From NCBI GenBank assembly GCA_018821535.1, contig JAHJLV010000042.1:1-37771 (forward strand): a stretch of 37,771 bases of DNA. The letters run 5' to 3'. A program made the translations under genes and the position numbers. The stretch is from Pseudomonadota bacterium. Its GTDB lineage: Bacteria; Desulfobacterota; Desulfobacteria; Desulfobacterales; Desulfobacteraceae. Of the stretch, positions 23,896 to 33,231 are shown piece after piece (position 1 is the first letter of the stretch; each line of letters begins with the position of its first letter). The notes below the pieces were generated by a model. The model saw only the letters and a program-made list of their open reading frames with translations. It had not been told where the DNA came from and made no database searches.

Positions 23896-23912
23896 TTACA
23901 GGAGCTTTAAAC

Positions 23913-24941
23913 ATGGAACTTCAAATAGCTTGGTTTTTCTTATGGGGCCTTTTATGGGCGGTCTTTTTTATGACAGACGGGTTTGATTTCGGAGTGGGGA
24001 CTTTATATCCTTTTTTAGGAAAATCCGATACTGACAAACGCATCATGATCAATTCCATCGGTCCTTTATGGGATGGAAATGAAGTCTGGCTTATAACTGC
24101 GGGCGGCGTGACCTTTGCTGCATTTCCCCAGGTATATGCAACCATGTTCTCCACCCTGTATACACCCTTGATGCTTATTTTATTCGCCCTGATCTTTCGA
24201 GGGGTAGCCTTTGAATTCCGAGGTAAAATCATAAACAATTCCTGGAAAAAATTTTGGGACATTTTTATTTTTCTGGGCAGTTTTTTGCCAGCGCTTCTTT
24301 TCGGAGTGGCTTTTGCCAATATTTTCCAGGGAATTCCGTTTGATGGACAAGGACTTTATCACGGCAACACCTTGAAACTGCTGAATCCTTATGGCCTTTT
24401 AGGCGGGCTTTTATTTGTATTGTTGTTCATGCAGCACGGGGCCAACTGGCTGAATATAAAAACCACAGGCGATTTGCAAAAAAGAACCATTGCCGTTTCT
24501 CAAAAGATATGGCTGGTCCTTGTACCGGTTGCCGTTATTTTTCTTGTGGCAAGCTATTTTTATACGGATTTATATACAAACTTTTTTAAAACCCCTGTTC
24601 TTTTCATTGAAATTATAATTACCGTGGCAGCTTTGCTGTCAATGCGGTTTTTTATTGCCGGACAATCATATTTTAAAGCATGGTTTGCATCAGCATTAAC
24701 GATTGTGGGTGCAACTTTTTTTGGGATTATCGGATTATTTCCCGCACTGTTTCCTTCCAGTCTGGACAAAGCCTTTTCATTAACGGCGTATAATGCATCT
24801 TCAAGTCCGCTGACACTGAAGATCATGCTTGGCGTGGTGCTGGTATTTATCCCTCTTGTGATTATGTATCAGGCCTGGTCTTATAATTTTTTTAAACACC
24901 CGATTACTGAAAACGATCTGAATTCTGAAGAAACATATTAA
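23913..24941 (+). CDS. cydB: Cytochrome bd oxidase subunit II
   Basis: A 342-residue membrane protein with the typical DGFDFGVGTLYPFLG N-terminal signature, GPLWDGNEVWLITAGG, and later EFRGKI and LMQHGANWL-type segments. It pairs with CydA to form the oxidase core. The ribosome-binding site AGGAG is about 8 bases upstream. I found no separate cydX-like small ORF after it; rubredoxin follows 34 bases downstream with its own strong ribosome-binding site. Confidence 0.97.
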   Translation: MELQIAWFFLWGLLWAVFFMTDGFDFGVGTLYPFLGKSDTDKRIMINSIGPLWDGNEVWLITAGGVTFAAFPQVYATMFSTLYTPLMLILFALIFRGVAFEFRGKIINNSWKKFWDIFIFLGSFLPALLFGVAFANIFQGIPFDGQGLYHGNTLKLLNPYGLLGGLLFVLLFMQHGANWLNIKTTGDLQKRTIAVSQKIWLVLVPVAVIFLVASYFYTDLYTNFFKTPVLFIEIIITVAALLSMRFFIAGQSYFKAWFASALTIVGATFFGIIGLFPALFPSSLDKAFSLTAYNASSSPLTLKIMLGVVLVFIPLVIMYQAWSYNFFKHPITENDLNSEETY

Positions 24942-24975
24942 TATAATCCTGCAACTTTTAAAAAGGAGATAAAAA

Positions 24976-25134
24976 ATGGACAAATACGTATGCGGACCCT
25001 GTGGTTATGTCTATGATCCTGCTGAAGGCGACCCGGACAACGGCATTGATCCCGGAACAAGTTTCAGCGATCTGCCCGATGACTGGTGTTGTCCGATCTG
25101 CGGCGCATCAAAGGACGAATTTGAAAAAGAATAA
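24976..25134 (+). CDS. Rubredoxin
   Basis: A 52-residue protein with both iron-binding loops: [10 protein letters not shown] (Cys6, Cys9) and CCPICGASK (Cys39 and Cys42 as the CPxCG pair). It is a small cytoplasmic one-electron carrier used by rubredoxin:oxygen oxidoreductase, rubrerythrin and superoxide reductase. AAAAGGAGAT precedes the ATG at ideal spacing. Its place right after cydAB fits an oxygen-response operon, and the ferritin-like protein at 10013-10471 lacks its own rubredoxin domain, so it could be a client (inference). Confidence 0.97.
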   Translation: MDKYVCGPCGYVYDPAEGDPDNGIDPGTSFSDLPDDWCCPICGASKDEFEKE

Positions 25135-25144
25135 TCCACGCTCC

Positions 25145-25180
25145 AGCCGTATTCCATATTATTGTTCATGGAATACGGCT
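25145..25180 (+). terminator. 13-bp hairpin after rubredoxin, probable transcript end or stabiliser
   Basis: AGCCGTATTCCAT (25145-25157) and its exact reverse complement (25168-25180) flank a 10-base loop just after the rubredoxin stop. No T-run follows directly; the first T-rich stretch (TCTTTTTTAT) is about 30 bases on, so it is not a canonical intrinsic terminator. Confidence 0.5.
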
Positions 25181-25232
25181 GATACCGAACCTGATACTAT
25201 TATTCAGTCTTTTTTATATCACTTTGCTTGAC

Positions 25233-25260
25233 TTGAAAATTGAAAATAGCTTAATATAAT
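25233..25260 (+). promoter_or_regulatory. Candidate sigma70-type promoter for the 25352 gene
   Basis: TTGAAA (25233-25238), a 16-base spacer and a perfect TATAAT (25255-25260). The leader to the GTG at 25352 would be about 85 bases. Confidence 0.5.
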
Positions 25261-25351
25261 CTAAATCACATTCAATCTATAAAGGCTATTTTTTCATTTC
25301 GATGTCTGCAATTCAGTTTTAATCATTTTACGATGATACAGGAGGTGTATT

Positions 25352-25900
25352 GTGAATGATTTTTTACGTAATCTTCGAAGTTCTCATAAAAAAGACAGTT
25401 CTGATCCAAGACGTAATCTGGATGGCCATTATTACCCCAAAGAAGACAGAAGACAGATCCTTGACAGAAGAATCGATTCTCCTGAAAATTCAAATGTATT
25501 GCTTGCTGCCCTTCTGGATTATCTGCCAAAGATTGCAGACAATTCAACTCAGATTTTAATCGATTTTAAAAAACTGGTTCACAATAACGATGTGATGACA
25601 CAGGCCAGGCTCAAACAGACAGAAGCTGTCTGTCAATTTTTTGATAATTTGAACACCCTTTTTTCCAAAGACTTATCCGGCTTCTCAAAACACTCCGAAG
25701 ATGAAGATTATCCGCCTTCTGCCGATTACATTGTCGGGAATAATTTTACAAAAAAGGATATTCTTGAGCTCATAAAAAACATGCGCAAAGAAGGACACAC
25801 CTTTGCAGTCATAGCAGACGTTCTGACAGAAAAAAAAATTCCCACATTCTCAGGCAGAGGGCAGTGGCATGCGCAGACAATTCATCGCCTCTGCAAATAA
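25352..25900 (+). CDS. Small protein with a recombinase-like C-terminal tail, function unknown
   Basis: A 182-residue soluble protein starting at a GTG with AGGAGGTG just upstream. The first 50 residues are charged and probably disordered (DPRRNLDG, KEDRRQILDRR). The middle (about 50-110) is helical. The last 45 residues (TKKDILELI..., EGHTFAVIADVL, KKIPTFSGRGQWHAQTIHRL) resemble the module that follows the catalytic domain in large serine recombinases, where 'IA..LN..G.pT..G..W....V..iL' reads DNA. No recombinase catalytic domain is present. I infer a possible DNA-binding regulator; I do not recognise a named family. It ends 3 bases from the stop of the convergent TetR gene. Confidence 0.75.
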   Translation: MNDFLRNLRSSHKKDSSDPRRNLDGHYYPKEDRRQILDRRIDSPENSNVLLAALLDYLPKIADNSTQILIDFKKLVHNNDVMTQARLKQTEAVCQFFDNLNTLFSKDLSGFSKHSEDEDYPPSADYIVGNNFTKKDILELIKNMRKEGHTFAVIADVLTEKKIPTFSGRGQWHAQTIHRLCK

Positions 25901-25903
25901 AAA

Positions 25904-26533
25904 TCAGACTTTTTTTATGCCTTTGCCAATAATGCTGAATGCCGTTCTCAAGGTCGATTTTACAAAATCTTTTTTGTTATTCAGCAATCGTTTGGAATCC
26001 ACCCAAAGAACAATTCCGGCATAGGATGCCCAAAGAATATCTGCAAGGGCAACAGGATGTTCATCTATAAAAATCCCCTGCTCAATTCCCTGGCGGATCA
26101 CATCAACAATTGCACGATGAGACTGGGTGGAGTATTTTTTAATTTCTTTAAGCACATCGTCTGAAAGATTCATGAGTGTTTCTCCGGACTGGAGATGGAA
26201 CAGATTGATCAGTATATTGGAATCATAATCATAGATTTCAATAAAGACATCCATGAATTTTTCAATTTTTTCCTCCACGGAAATATCGAGTTTAACAACC
26301 TTGTGGACTTCTTTCACTAGACGTTTCAAAATTTCAATAGACAATGAAGTATGCAGTTCTTCCTTGTTTTTGAAATATAAATACAAGGTTCCGGGGCTTA
26401 ATTCGGCTTCAGAAGCAATTTTTTCCATTGTGGCTGTATGAAGCCCTTTTTCTGAAAAAACTTTTCTGGCAGCATCGAGAATTTCACTTTTTCTTTGTTC
26501 TCTTTCCCGTTGTTTTCGCTCATAGATACCCAT
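25904..26533 (-). CDS. TetR/AcrR-family transcriptional regulator
   Basis: A 209-residue regulator from the ATG at 26533 (MGIYERKQRERE), chosen because GGGG lies 6 bases upstream; ATGs at 26548 and 26545 lack a ribosome-binding site. The N-terminal helix-turn-helix is clear: ILDAARKVFSEKGLHTATMEKIASEAELSPGTLYLYFKNKEEL. The C-terminal ligand-binding domain gives no ligand clue beyond a general similarity in the helix-turn-helix to fatty-acid-responsive members. The target is unknown: the nearest gene on the same strand is the end of rodA, and the 25352 gene converges. A near-palindrome just upstream could be its own operator. Confidence 0.92.
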   Translation of the reverse strand: MGIYERKQREREQRKSEILDAARKVFSEKGLHTATMEKIASEAELSPGTLYLYFKNKEELHTSLSIEILKRLVKEVHKVVKLDISVEEKIEKFMDVFIEIYDYDSNILINLFHLQSGETLMNLSDDVLKEIKKYSTQSHRAIVDVIRQGIEQGIFIDEHPVALADILWASYAGIVLWVDSKRLLNNKKDFVKSTLRTAFSIIGKGIKKV

Positions 26534-26551
26534 ATCAAACCCCATCATTTT

Positions 26552-26570
26552 TTGAATGAAATTTATTTAA
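26552..26570. promoter_or_regulatory. Candidate TetR operator upstream of the TetR gene
   Basis: TTGAATGAAATTTATTTAA is an imperfect palindrome of form TTRAATRAA-w-TTYATTYAA, symmetric at most positions. It sits about 19 bases before the chosen start, where a self-repressor would bind. The shape recalls the TGAATGAA/TTCATTCA-type sites of fatty-acid TetR regulators. An overlapping ATTTATTT/AAATAAAT repeat runs to 26579. Confidence 0.35.
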
Positions 26571-26641
26571 AAAATAAATAAAAATTACCTACAAGAAAAC
26601 CAGAAAAACTGCAAGGAAAAGATAGTTAACAGCGGATATAT

Positions 26642-27757
26642 TTAATTGGATGAAAAATTACGCATGCTGATATTGAGCAAAACTCCAAATCCCACCATAT
26701 TGGTCACAACCGATGATCCACCATAAGAAACCATGGGCAAAGGAACTCCCACAACAGGAATAAGCCCCATCACCATGCCAAAATTGATGAAAATCTGCCA
26801 GAAAATCATGGCAGTAATACCGAATGCCAGAATAGAGCCAAACATATTGCGGCAATTGTATGAAATGTTAAGCCCCCAGAACAGCAAAAACAAATATAAA
26901 ATCAACAAAATGCTGCATCCGACAAGCCCCCATTCTTCTGCAAGTACAGAAACAATAAAATCCGTATGCTGTTCGGGAAGAAATGACAGTGCATTCTGAG
27001 TGCCTTTTAAAAATCCTTTCCCTGTCAGCATTCCTGATCCAATGGCAATTTTTGATTGAATAATATGATATCCTGCCCCCAGCGGGTCCCGGTCCGGATT
27101 TAAAAATGTTAAAATCCGGAATTTCTGATATTCTTTTAATGCAAACAACCAGACCAGCGGTACTGTGGAAAGCCCTGCAAGTGCCAAAGATATCAGCACA
27201 TGACGTTCAACCTTGATAAAGATGGTAATCGTTCCTGCAATGAGCAAAAGCAGAAGCCCTGTTCCCAGATCCGGCTGGATAACAATTAGAAAAAAGGGGA
27301 TAAGGCATAAGATTATGGGCTTGAACAGTTTTCTGAAATTCAGTCCATCACTGGATAAAGAATTGGTGTACACGGATGACAAGCTGATGATCAAGGCGAT
27401 TTTCATTAATTCCGAAGGTTGAATCCTGACAAAACCAAGCATGAGCCATCGTCTGGAACCACCGCCAAGATGACCGAACAACAGAACACAGATAAGCAGA
27501 CCAATACAGATAATATAGATAAACAGATGGAGCTTATCCAGATCTTTAAAATCAACAATCAAAGAAATCATCATAATTGCAAATCCGGAAACCATCCATA
27601 TGAGCTGACGTTTAAACAGAACCGGCAACCCGTCAACAGACTGTCCGCTGGCAGTCAATGCACTGTATAAAATAACAAGCCCCACGGAAGAGATTAAAAA
27701 AACCAGAATCACAAAGCCCCAGTCAAAATTTTCAATAAGTCTTCGGTCAAACATCAT
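26642..27757 (-). CDS. rodA: Peptidoglycan glycosyltransferase RodA
   Basis: A 371-residue polytopic membrane protein of the SEDS family (FtsW/RodA/SpoVE). It polymerises glycan strands from lipid II together with PBP2 during elongation. Typical segments are GGGSRRWLMLGFVRIQPSEL, KIALIISL, IVIQPDLGTGLLL, SEDS-type GSGMLTGKGFLKGTQ, LPEQHTDFIVSVLAEEWG and VPLPMVSYGGSSV near the C-terminus. The start ATG overlaps the mrdA stop by 4 bases, with AGGGGATC just upstream. It is last in mreBCD-mrdA-rodA. Confidence 0.97.
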   Translation of the reverse strand: MMFDRRLIENFDWGFVILVFLISSVGLVILYSALTASGQSVDGLPVLFKRQLIWMVSGFAIMMISLIVDFKDLDKLHLFIYIICIGLLICVLLFGHLGGGSRRWLMLGFVRIQPSELMKIALIISLSSVYTNSLSSDGLNFRKLFKPIILCLIPFFLIVIQPDLGTGLLLLLIAGTITIFIKVERHVLISLALAGLSTVPLVWLFALKEYQKFRILTFLNPDRDPLGAGYHIIQSKIAIGSGMLTGKGFLKGTQNALSFLPEQHTDFIVSVLAEEWGLVGCSILLILYLFLLFWGLNISYNCRNMFGSILAFGITAMIFWQIFINFGMVMGLIPVVGVPLPMVSYGGSSVVTNMVGFGVLLNISMRNFSSN

Positions 27758-29601
27758 TGATCCCCTGATTTTTCCTGTGGTAAACGATGATTAAGATAAA
27801 ACTCTGTAAGCTGGGCAGCGATAGGGGCTGCTGTGCTGGAACCGTGTTCGCCATGTTCAATGATGACACACACTGCAATGGAAGGTTGCGTGGCTGGCGC
27901 ATAAGAAACAAACCATGCATGATCCCGCAGGTTATAGGCAAGATCTTCAGTTTTTGTATCATCATTGGCTTTCATGCTGAATACCTGGGCTGTTCCGGTT
28001 TTTCCAGCCATTTCAATGTCTTTTATCTTTACTCTTCTGGCAGTGCCCCGTTGGTCATGTACAACATCCAGCAACCCTTTTTTGACCATTTTCAGGGTTT
28101 CATCCTTGACCGGAAGATGACCGTTAATTTCAGGCGGTATATTTTCAATGATATTGCCCTGAGAATCTTTAATATCTGTAACGATTCTGGGTTTATATAA
28201 GGTTCCGCCGTTACCGACAGCTGCAATAAAAACTGCCATTTGCAAAGGCGTTACCAGATTATACCCCTGCCCTATTGCCACGGAAAGGGTTTCTCCACCC
28301 TGCCAGGGCTCTTTGAACCGTTTAAGCTTCCAGTCTGAAGTCGGTATCAGTCCCCTCTTTTCATTTTCAAGACTAATCCCGGTTTTTTTGCCCAGCCCGC
28401 ATTTTATTGCATATTCTGCCAGTTTGTCCACGCCTGTTCTTTCTCCTGCCTGATAATAAAAAACGTCACAGGATTGAGACAGACTGTCAACCATATCCAT
28501 TTCTCCATGGCCATGTTTATTCCAGCACCGATACACCCGATTGCCGTATTTAAAAAACCCCGGACAAAATATTCGGGTATTTTTATCGATATGGTTTTCT
28601 TCCAGAGCCGCAATGGCTGTGATAATTTTATAGGTGGATGCCGGCGGATATTCTGCCTGAATTGTTTTATTATTCATGGGCTTGCCAGGATCATTCATCA
28701 GCAGATCCCATTTTTTACTGCTGATGCCACCGATAAAATCGTTTTGATTAAAACTTGGATTGCTGGCCATGACAAGCACATCCCCATTAGCAGGGTCAAT
28801 GGCAACAACTGCACCATCTTTATTTTCGAGTAATTTTTCAGCCATCCTCTGCAATTCCAGATCAATGGTAATATACAGGTCCATACCGGCCACAGGAGGA
28901 ACTGTTTTTAAAACTTTAATTGTGCGCCCGTTGGCATCCACCTCAATTTGTCTTCCGCCTCTTTTGCCCTGCAGATATTTTTGAAAGCTTTTTTCAATTC
29001 CATATCTGCCGATGGCGTCACCGGTCCTCACATTCTCATACTTTCCGCTGTTAAGTTCTGCGCTGTTAATCTGACCCAGATATCCAAGAAGATGGGCTGC
29101 CATTTTTTCGTATATATAGTGACGGGTGGGTTCAATATCAATATGAATTCCGGGAAGATCAAATTTATGAGCCTCAACAATGGCAAGCTGGTCCCGGGTA
29201 ATATTGTTTTTCAAGGTAATTGATTTATAAAATGCCCCTTTCCCGGCATCGTTGATTTGTGCTTTAAGCTCCTCAAAAGGGATTTGGGTTAAATTTGATA
29301 ATCTTACCAATGTCTGATTCACATTTCCCGCATCTTCAAGTATGATTTTTAAATTAAAAGAAGGGCGATTATCCACCAGAAGCTGGTGATTTCGGTCAAA
29401 AATCAGACCCCTTGAGGATTGAATGCTTTTCAGACGAACCGCGTTTTTTTCTGATAAAAGCCTGAATTCCTCTCCTTTTATGATCTGAAGATAAACAAGC
29501 CGCAAAAACAAGACAATAAACACGAACAGGATGCAGACGCTTGCCCCGATAAGACGTTGCTTGATCCATTCCCTGTCCGGGTTTTTACTGAATTCAGTCA
29601 A
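27754..29601 (-). CDS. mrdA: Penicillin-binding protein 2 (elongasome transpeptidase)
   Basis: A 615-residue class B PBP with one N-terminal membrane helix (about 18-40), a dimerisation/pedestal domain (SSRGLIFDRN, GLGY-type LLGYLGQ) and a transpeptidase domain. The active-site motifs are Ser322-Thr-Tyr-Lys325, Ser377-Cys-Asp379 (an SxD variant, normal in PBP2) and Lys534-Thr-Gly536 (KTGTAQ). The start is TTG at 29601, 8 bases inside the end of mreD with a weak GAGTGG upstream, so translation is probably coupled. It crosslinks peptidoglycan in the periplasm with RodA. Confidence 0.96.
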   Translation of the reverse strand: MTEFSKNPDREWIKQRLIGASVCILFVFIVLFLRLVYLQIIKGEEFRLLSEKNAVRLKSIQSSRGLIFDRNHQLLVDNRPSFNLKIILEDAGNVNQTLVRLSNLTQIPFEELKAQINDAGKGAFYKSITLKNNITRDQLAIVEAHKFDLPGIHIDIEPTRHYIYEKMAAHLLGYLGQINSAELNSGKYENVRTGDAIGRYGIEKSFQKYLQGKRGGRQIEVDANGRTIKVLKTVPPVAGMDLYITIDLELQRMAEKLLENKDGAVVAIDPANGDVLVMASNPSFNQNDFIGGISSKKWDLLMNDPGKPMNNKTIQAEYPPASTYKIITAIAALEENHIDKNTRIFCPGFFKYGNRVYRCWNKHGHGEMDMVDSLSQSCDVFYYQAGERTGVDKLAEYAIKCGLGKKTGISLENEKRGLIPTSDWKLKRFKEPWQGGETLSVAIGQGYNLVTPLQMAVFIAAVGNGGTLYKPRIVTDIKDSQGNIIENIPPEINGHLPVKDETLKMVKKGLLDVVHDQRGTARRVKIKDIEMAGKTGTAQVFSMKANDDTKTEDLAYNLRDHAWFVSYAPATQPSIAVCVIIEHGEHGSSTAAPIAAQLTEFYLNHRLPQEKSGDQ

Positions 29602-30133
29602 GATACCACTCGATGTTTTTTGAAATTTTCTTTTGAAGATGTTCTGTCATGTTTTCCCAGATCTGTAATAAAACCTGAAGCAGCCAGACCCCGAGAGGAA
29701 TAAAAACAAGTCCCCAGAACAACTGGTGCAGTGCAGTTATAAAATTAAAGGAAGAAAGGATTTCCATATCCTGTTTAACGAAGATGGAAAACAATACAAA
29801 ACTTTGCTGAATCAATATGGAAACAGCGCTGATAAGCAAAAGGAAAAAAAAGCTTTGTTTGAAAAAAAGCTGTTTGACCAGATGGACGATCATATAAATC
29901 CAGACATAAGAAAAGATATAATGAAAAAAAACAGCACCTGAAATACTGTCCATTATAATACCAATTAAAACTACCGATATCAGAACCGAATGGTGACTGG
30001 AAATCAGACTTAAAAAAAGAACCTCAATAATTAAAAGATCAAAACATTGAGTAAAAATCCGGAAAGAAGGAAAAATGACTGTTTGAACAATCAGTAAAAG
30101 AAACGTAACCAGAATAAAAAAAAATACCTTCAC
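29594..30133 (-). CDS. mreD: Rod shape-determining protein MreD
   Basis: A 179-residue, strongly hydrophobic protein with about five membrane segments and MreD-like LLIIEVLFLSLISSHHSVL and IIMDSISGAVFF stretches. MreD is poorly conserved, so identity rests on size, topology and its place between mreC and mrdA. The start is GTG with AAGGCAG about 7 bases upstream. It lies 25 bases after mreC. Confidence 0.9.
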   Translation of the reverse strand: MKVFFFILVTFLLLIVQTVIFPSFRIFTQCFDLLIIEVLFLSLISSHHSVLISVVLIGIIMDSISGAVFFHYIFSYVWIYMIVHLVKQLFFKQSFFFLLLISAVSILIQQSFVLFSIFVKQDMEILSSFNFITALHQLFWGLVFIPLGVWLLQVLLQIWENMTEHLQKKISKNIEWYLD

Positions 30134-30158
30134 TATTGAACTGCCTTAAAAAAAACAT

Positions 30159-30968
30159 TTAAAATTTTTTAAACACCAGGACTTCTTCAATTTTATCAAA
30201 ATCCACAAAGGTCTCTATGGTTATATCCTGAAAAAGTTTGGAATGAACCTTGGTAACATTTAAAATTCTGCCGATTTTAAGCCCTTTTGGGAAAACCTTG
30301 TCCAATCCGGAGGATATAATGATCTCACCTTCATTCACCTGATCTTTCCTTAAAGTATAAACAAAGGAACAATTGTCATCATTATTCCCTTTTACAATTC
30401 CGCGAACGCGTGAATTCTGAACCAAAGCATCAACTGCAGAATTTTGATCTATAATTAATAAAACCCTTGATGAATTATTGCTCACATTAATAATCTGCCC
30501 GACAATCCCCTCTGATACCACAACAGGACTGCCTTCTGAAAGTCCATCTTTCAACCCCTTGTCGATCATCAGTGTTTTGAACCAGGGAGAAGGATCCCTT
30601 GCGATGATCTGCGCAGCCACATAGGAACCCGGGACCTGACTGGTGAAATTTACAAATTTTTTAAGACGTAAGTTTTCAAGTTCAAGCTCTTCATACCTGT
30701 TTTTAATTTCCTGAGTCTCACTGATCTGCTGTTTGAGTTCAATATTTTCCTGAACAGCTGTAACCGTCATAAAATACGTGTACCAGATGTTCTGAGTAAA
30801 TCTGATCACAGCAGTGACAGATTGCTGCACAGGCGCAATAAAGAATATGGAGATACGTTCCATACCGCCTGTGGGTAGAGATTCCCGACTGCTCATAGTT
30901 ATAGCGGTAAATGTCAGAGCGATAAAAAGAGCAACGCCAACAAAAATAAGCAGGTTTCTTGAAAACAT
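30159..30968 (-). CDS. mreC: Rod shape-determining protein MreC
   Basis: A 269-residue protein with one N-terminal membrane segment (about 7-25), a coiled-coil (about 75-108, QENIELKQQISETQEIKNRY) and the MreC beta domain: IARDPSPWFKTLMIDKG, GSPVVVSEGIVGQI, SSRVLLIIDQNSAVDALV and GEIIISSGLDKVFPKG. It organises the elongation machinery in the periplasm. It starts 4 bases after mreB, with a weak ribosome-binding site, so coupling is likely. Confidence 0.97.
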   Translation of the reverse strand: MFSRNLLIFVGVALFIALTFTAITMSSRESLPTGGMERISIFFIAPVQQSVTAVIRFTQNIWYTYFMTVTAVQENIELKQQISETQEIKNRYEELELENLRLKKFVNFTSQVPGSYVAAQIIARDPSPWFKTLMIDKGLKDGLSEGSPVVVSEGIVGQIINVSNNSSRVLLIIDQNSAVDALVQNSRVRGIVKGNNDDNCSFVYTLRKDQVNEGEIIISSGLDKVFPKGLKIGRILNVTKVHSKLFQDITIETFVDFDKIEEVLVFKKF

Positions 30969-30972
30969 AAAA

Positions 30973-32037
<1,065 letters not shown>

Positions 32038-32142
32038 TTAATTTATAGTTTGCATACTAAAGCTAAAAAGATTTTATTAAACGTTATTTGCTAACAAACT
32101 TAGCAGTTTTTTACAAGTTTAAAACAGCTGACAGCCAAATAT

Positions 32143-33231
32143 TTATGCATAGATAGAATAAATTAAATCATGCAGTACTGGGCGAAATTGCTTGATCCCT
32201 TCATTTGATCGTAACGGGTGAACCCTGTTGGTAAGCAAAATTACAGATAACGCAGTTTCAGGGTCAATCCAGAAGGAAGTCCCGGTGAACCCCAGATGAC
32301 CGATGGAGCCCCTTGAAAAAAATTGTCCGGCAGAAGAATTTTGTTTTGAAGGGGTATCAAATCCGGCCACCATATCATACTGATTCTTCGGATCTTTTTT
32401 AAGCAATTTTTGCAAAACAAACGGGTTCAGTACCTTTGACCGCCTGCCCTGAAGGATTTTTAACAATTCACAGCATAAAACAAAAACAGAAAAAGCATCG
32501 CCAAACAATCCGGCATGCCCTTCTATTCCACCGGCTGCCCAGGCATTTTCATCATCCACCTCTCCCACCAGCAGCTTACCCCGCCAGGGGCAGATTTGAG
32601 TTGCAGCAAATTTTTTTTCAGAAAAGTCAGATCCGGGTGTGGCCGAATGCAGATCCACAAAAAAAAGATGGTCTATTCCAAGGGGGATGAAAATATTTTC
32701 ACGAACAAAATCATCAAGCCTTTGACCGGATACTTCTTCTATGATCCAGGATAAAATCATAAACCCCGGATCACTGTATACCTGACAGGAATTGATGGGA
32801 TTTTCCAGATTCTGATCCACCAGCAGCTGACGAAGATATTCTCTGGATATTTTTTTTTCTGTATCCATCTTTTTATAATATTCCCTGTAAGCTGGAAGCC
32901 CTGATGTATGCCGCAACAGCATATCCACTGTAATTTTTGCTTTTGAGGTCTGAGAAAACGGTTTTAGGATTGAACCCAGTTCCCGGTGAAGTCCTGTTTT
33001 TTTTTGTTCAATCAGCTTGGATATCGCTAAAGTGGTGGCAAAGGGTTTGGTTAAAGAGGCCAGATCAAAAATATGGGTTGTCTGCATTTGTTCATTTTCA
33101 AATATATTTGCCATGCCAAAGGATGCGTTAAACACAATATCGTCACCCTTTGAACATAAAAGCACAGCACCGGGGAAAACCCCCCTGGAAACTGCTTTTT
33201 CCATCATCTCCAGCAGTAAGGCTTCACTCAT
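32143..33231 (-). CDS. Beta-lactamase-fold serine hydrolase (class C/EstB type), cytoplasmic
   Basis: A 362-residue protein with the serine-beta-lactamase/PBP4* fold. The catalytic Ser59-Leu-Thr-Lys62 is in DLASLTKPF, the second motif is Tyr152-Ser-Asp154, and the third is HLGFTG. There is no signal peptide, so it probably works in the cytoplasm. Family members include esterases, D-aminopeptidases and muropeptide-related enzymes, so the substrate is not decided by sequence. The start overlaps the LD-carboxypeptidase stop by 4 bases, which suggests a role in peptidoglycan recycling rather than drug resistance. Confidence 0.88.
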   Translation of the reverse strand: MSEALLLEMMEKAVSRGVFPGAVLLCSKGDDIVFNASFGMANIFENEQMQTTHIFDLASLTKPFATTLAISKLIEQKKTGLHRELGSILKPFSQTSKAKITVDMLLRHTSGLPAYREYYKKMDTEKKISREYLRQLLVDQNLENPINSCQVYSDPGFMILSWIIEEVSGQRLDDFVRENIFIPLGIDHLFFVDLHSATPGSDFSEKKFAATQICPWRGKLLVGEVDDENAWAAGGIEGHAGLFGDAFSVFVLCCELLKILQGRRSKVLNPFVLQKLLKKDPKNQYDMVAGFDTPSKQNSSAGQFFSRGSIGHLGFTGTSFWIDPETALSVILLTNRVHPLRSNEGIKQFRPVLHDLIYSIYA

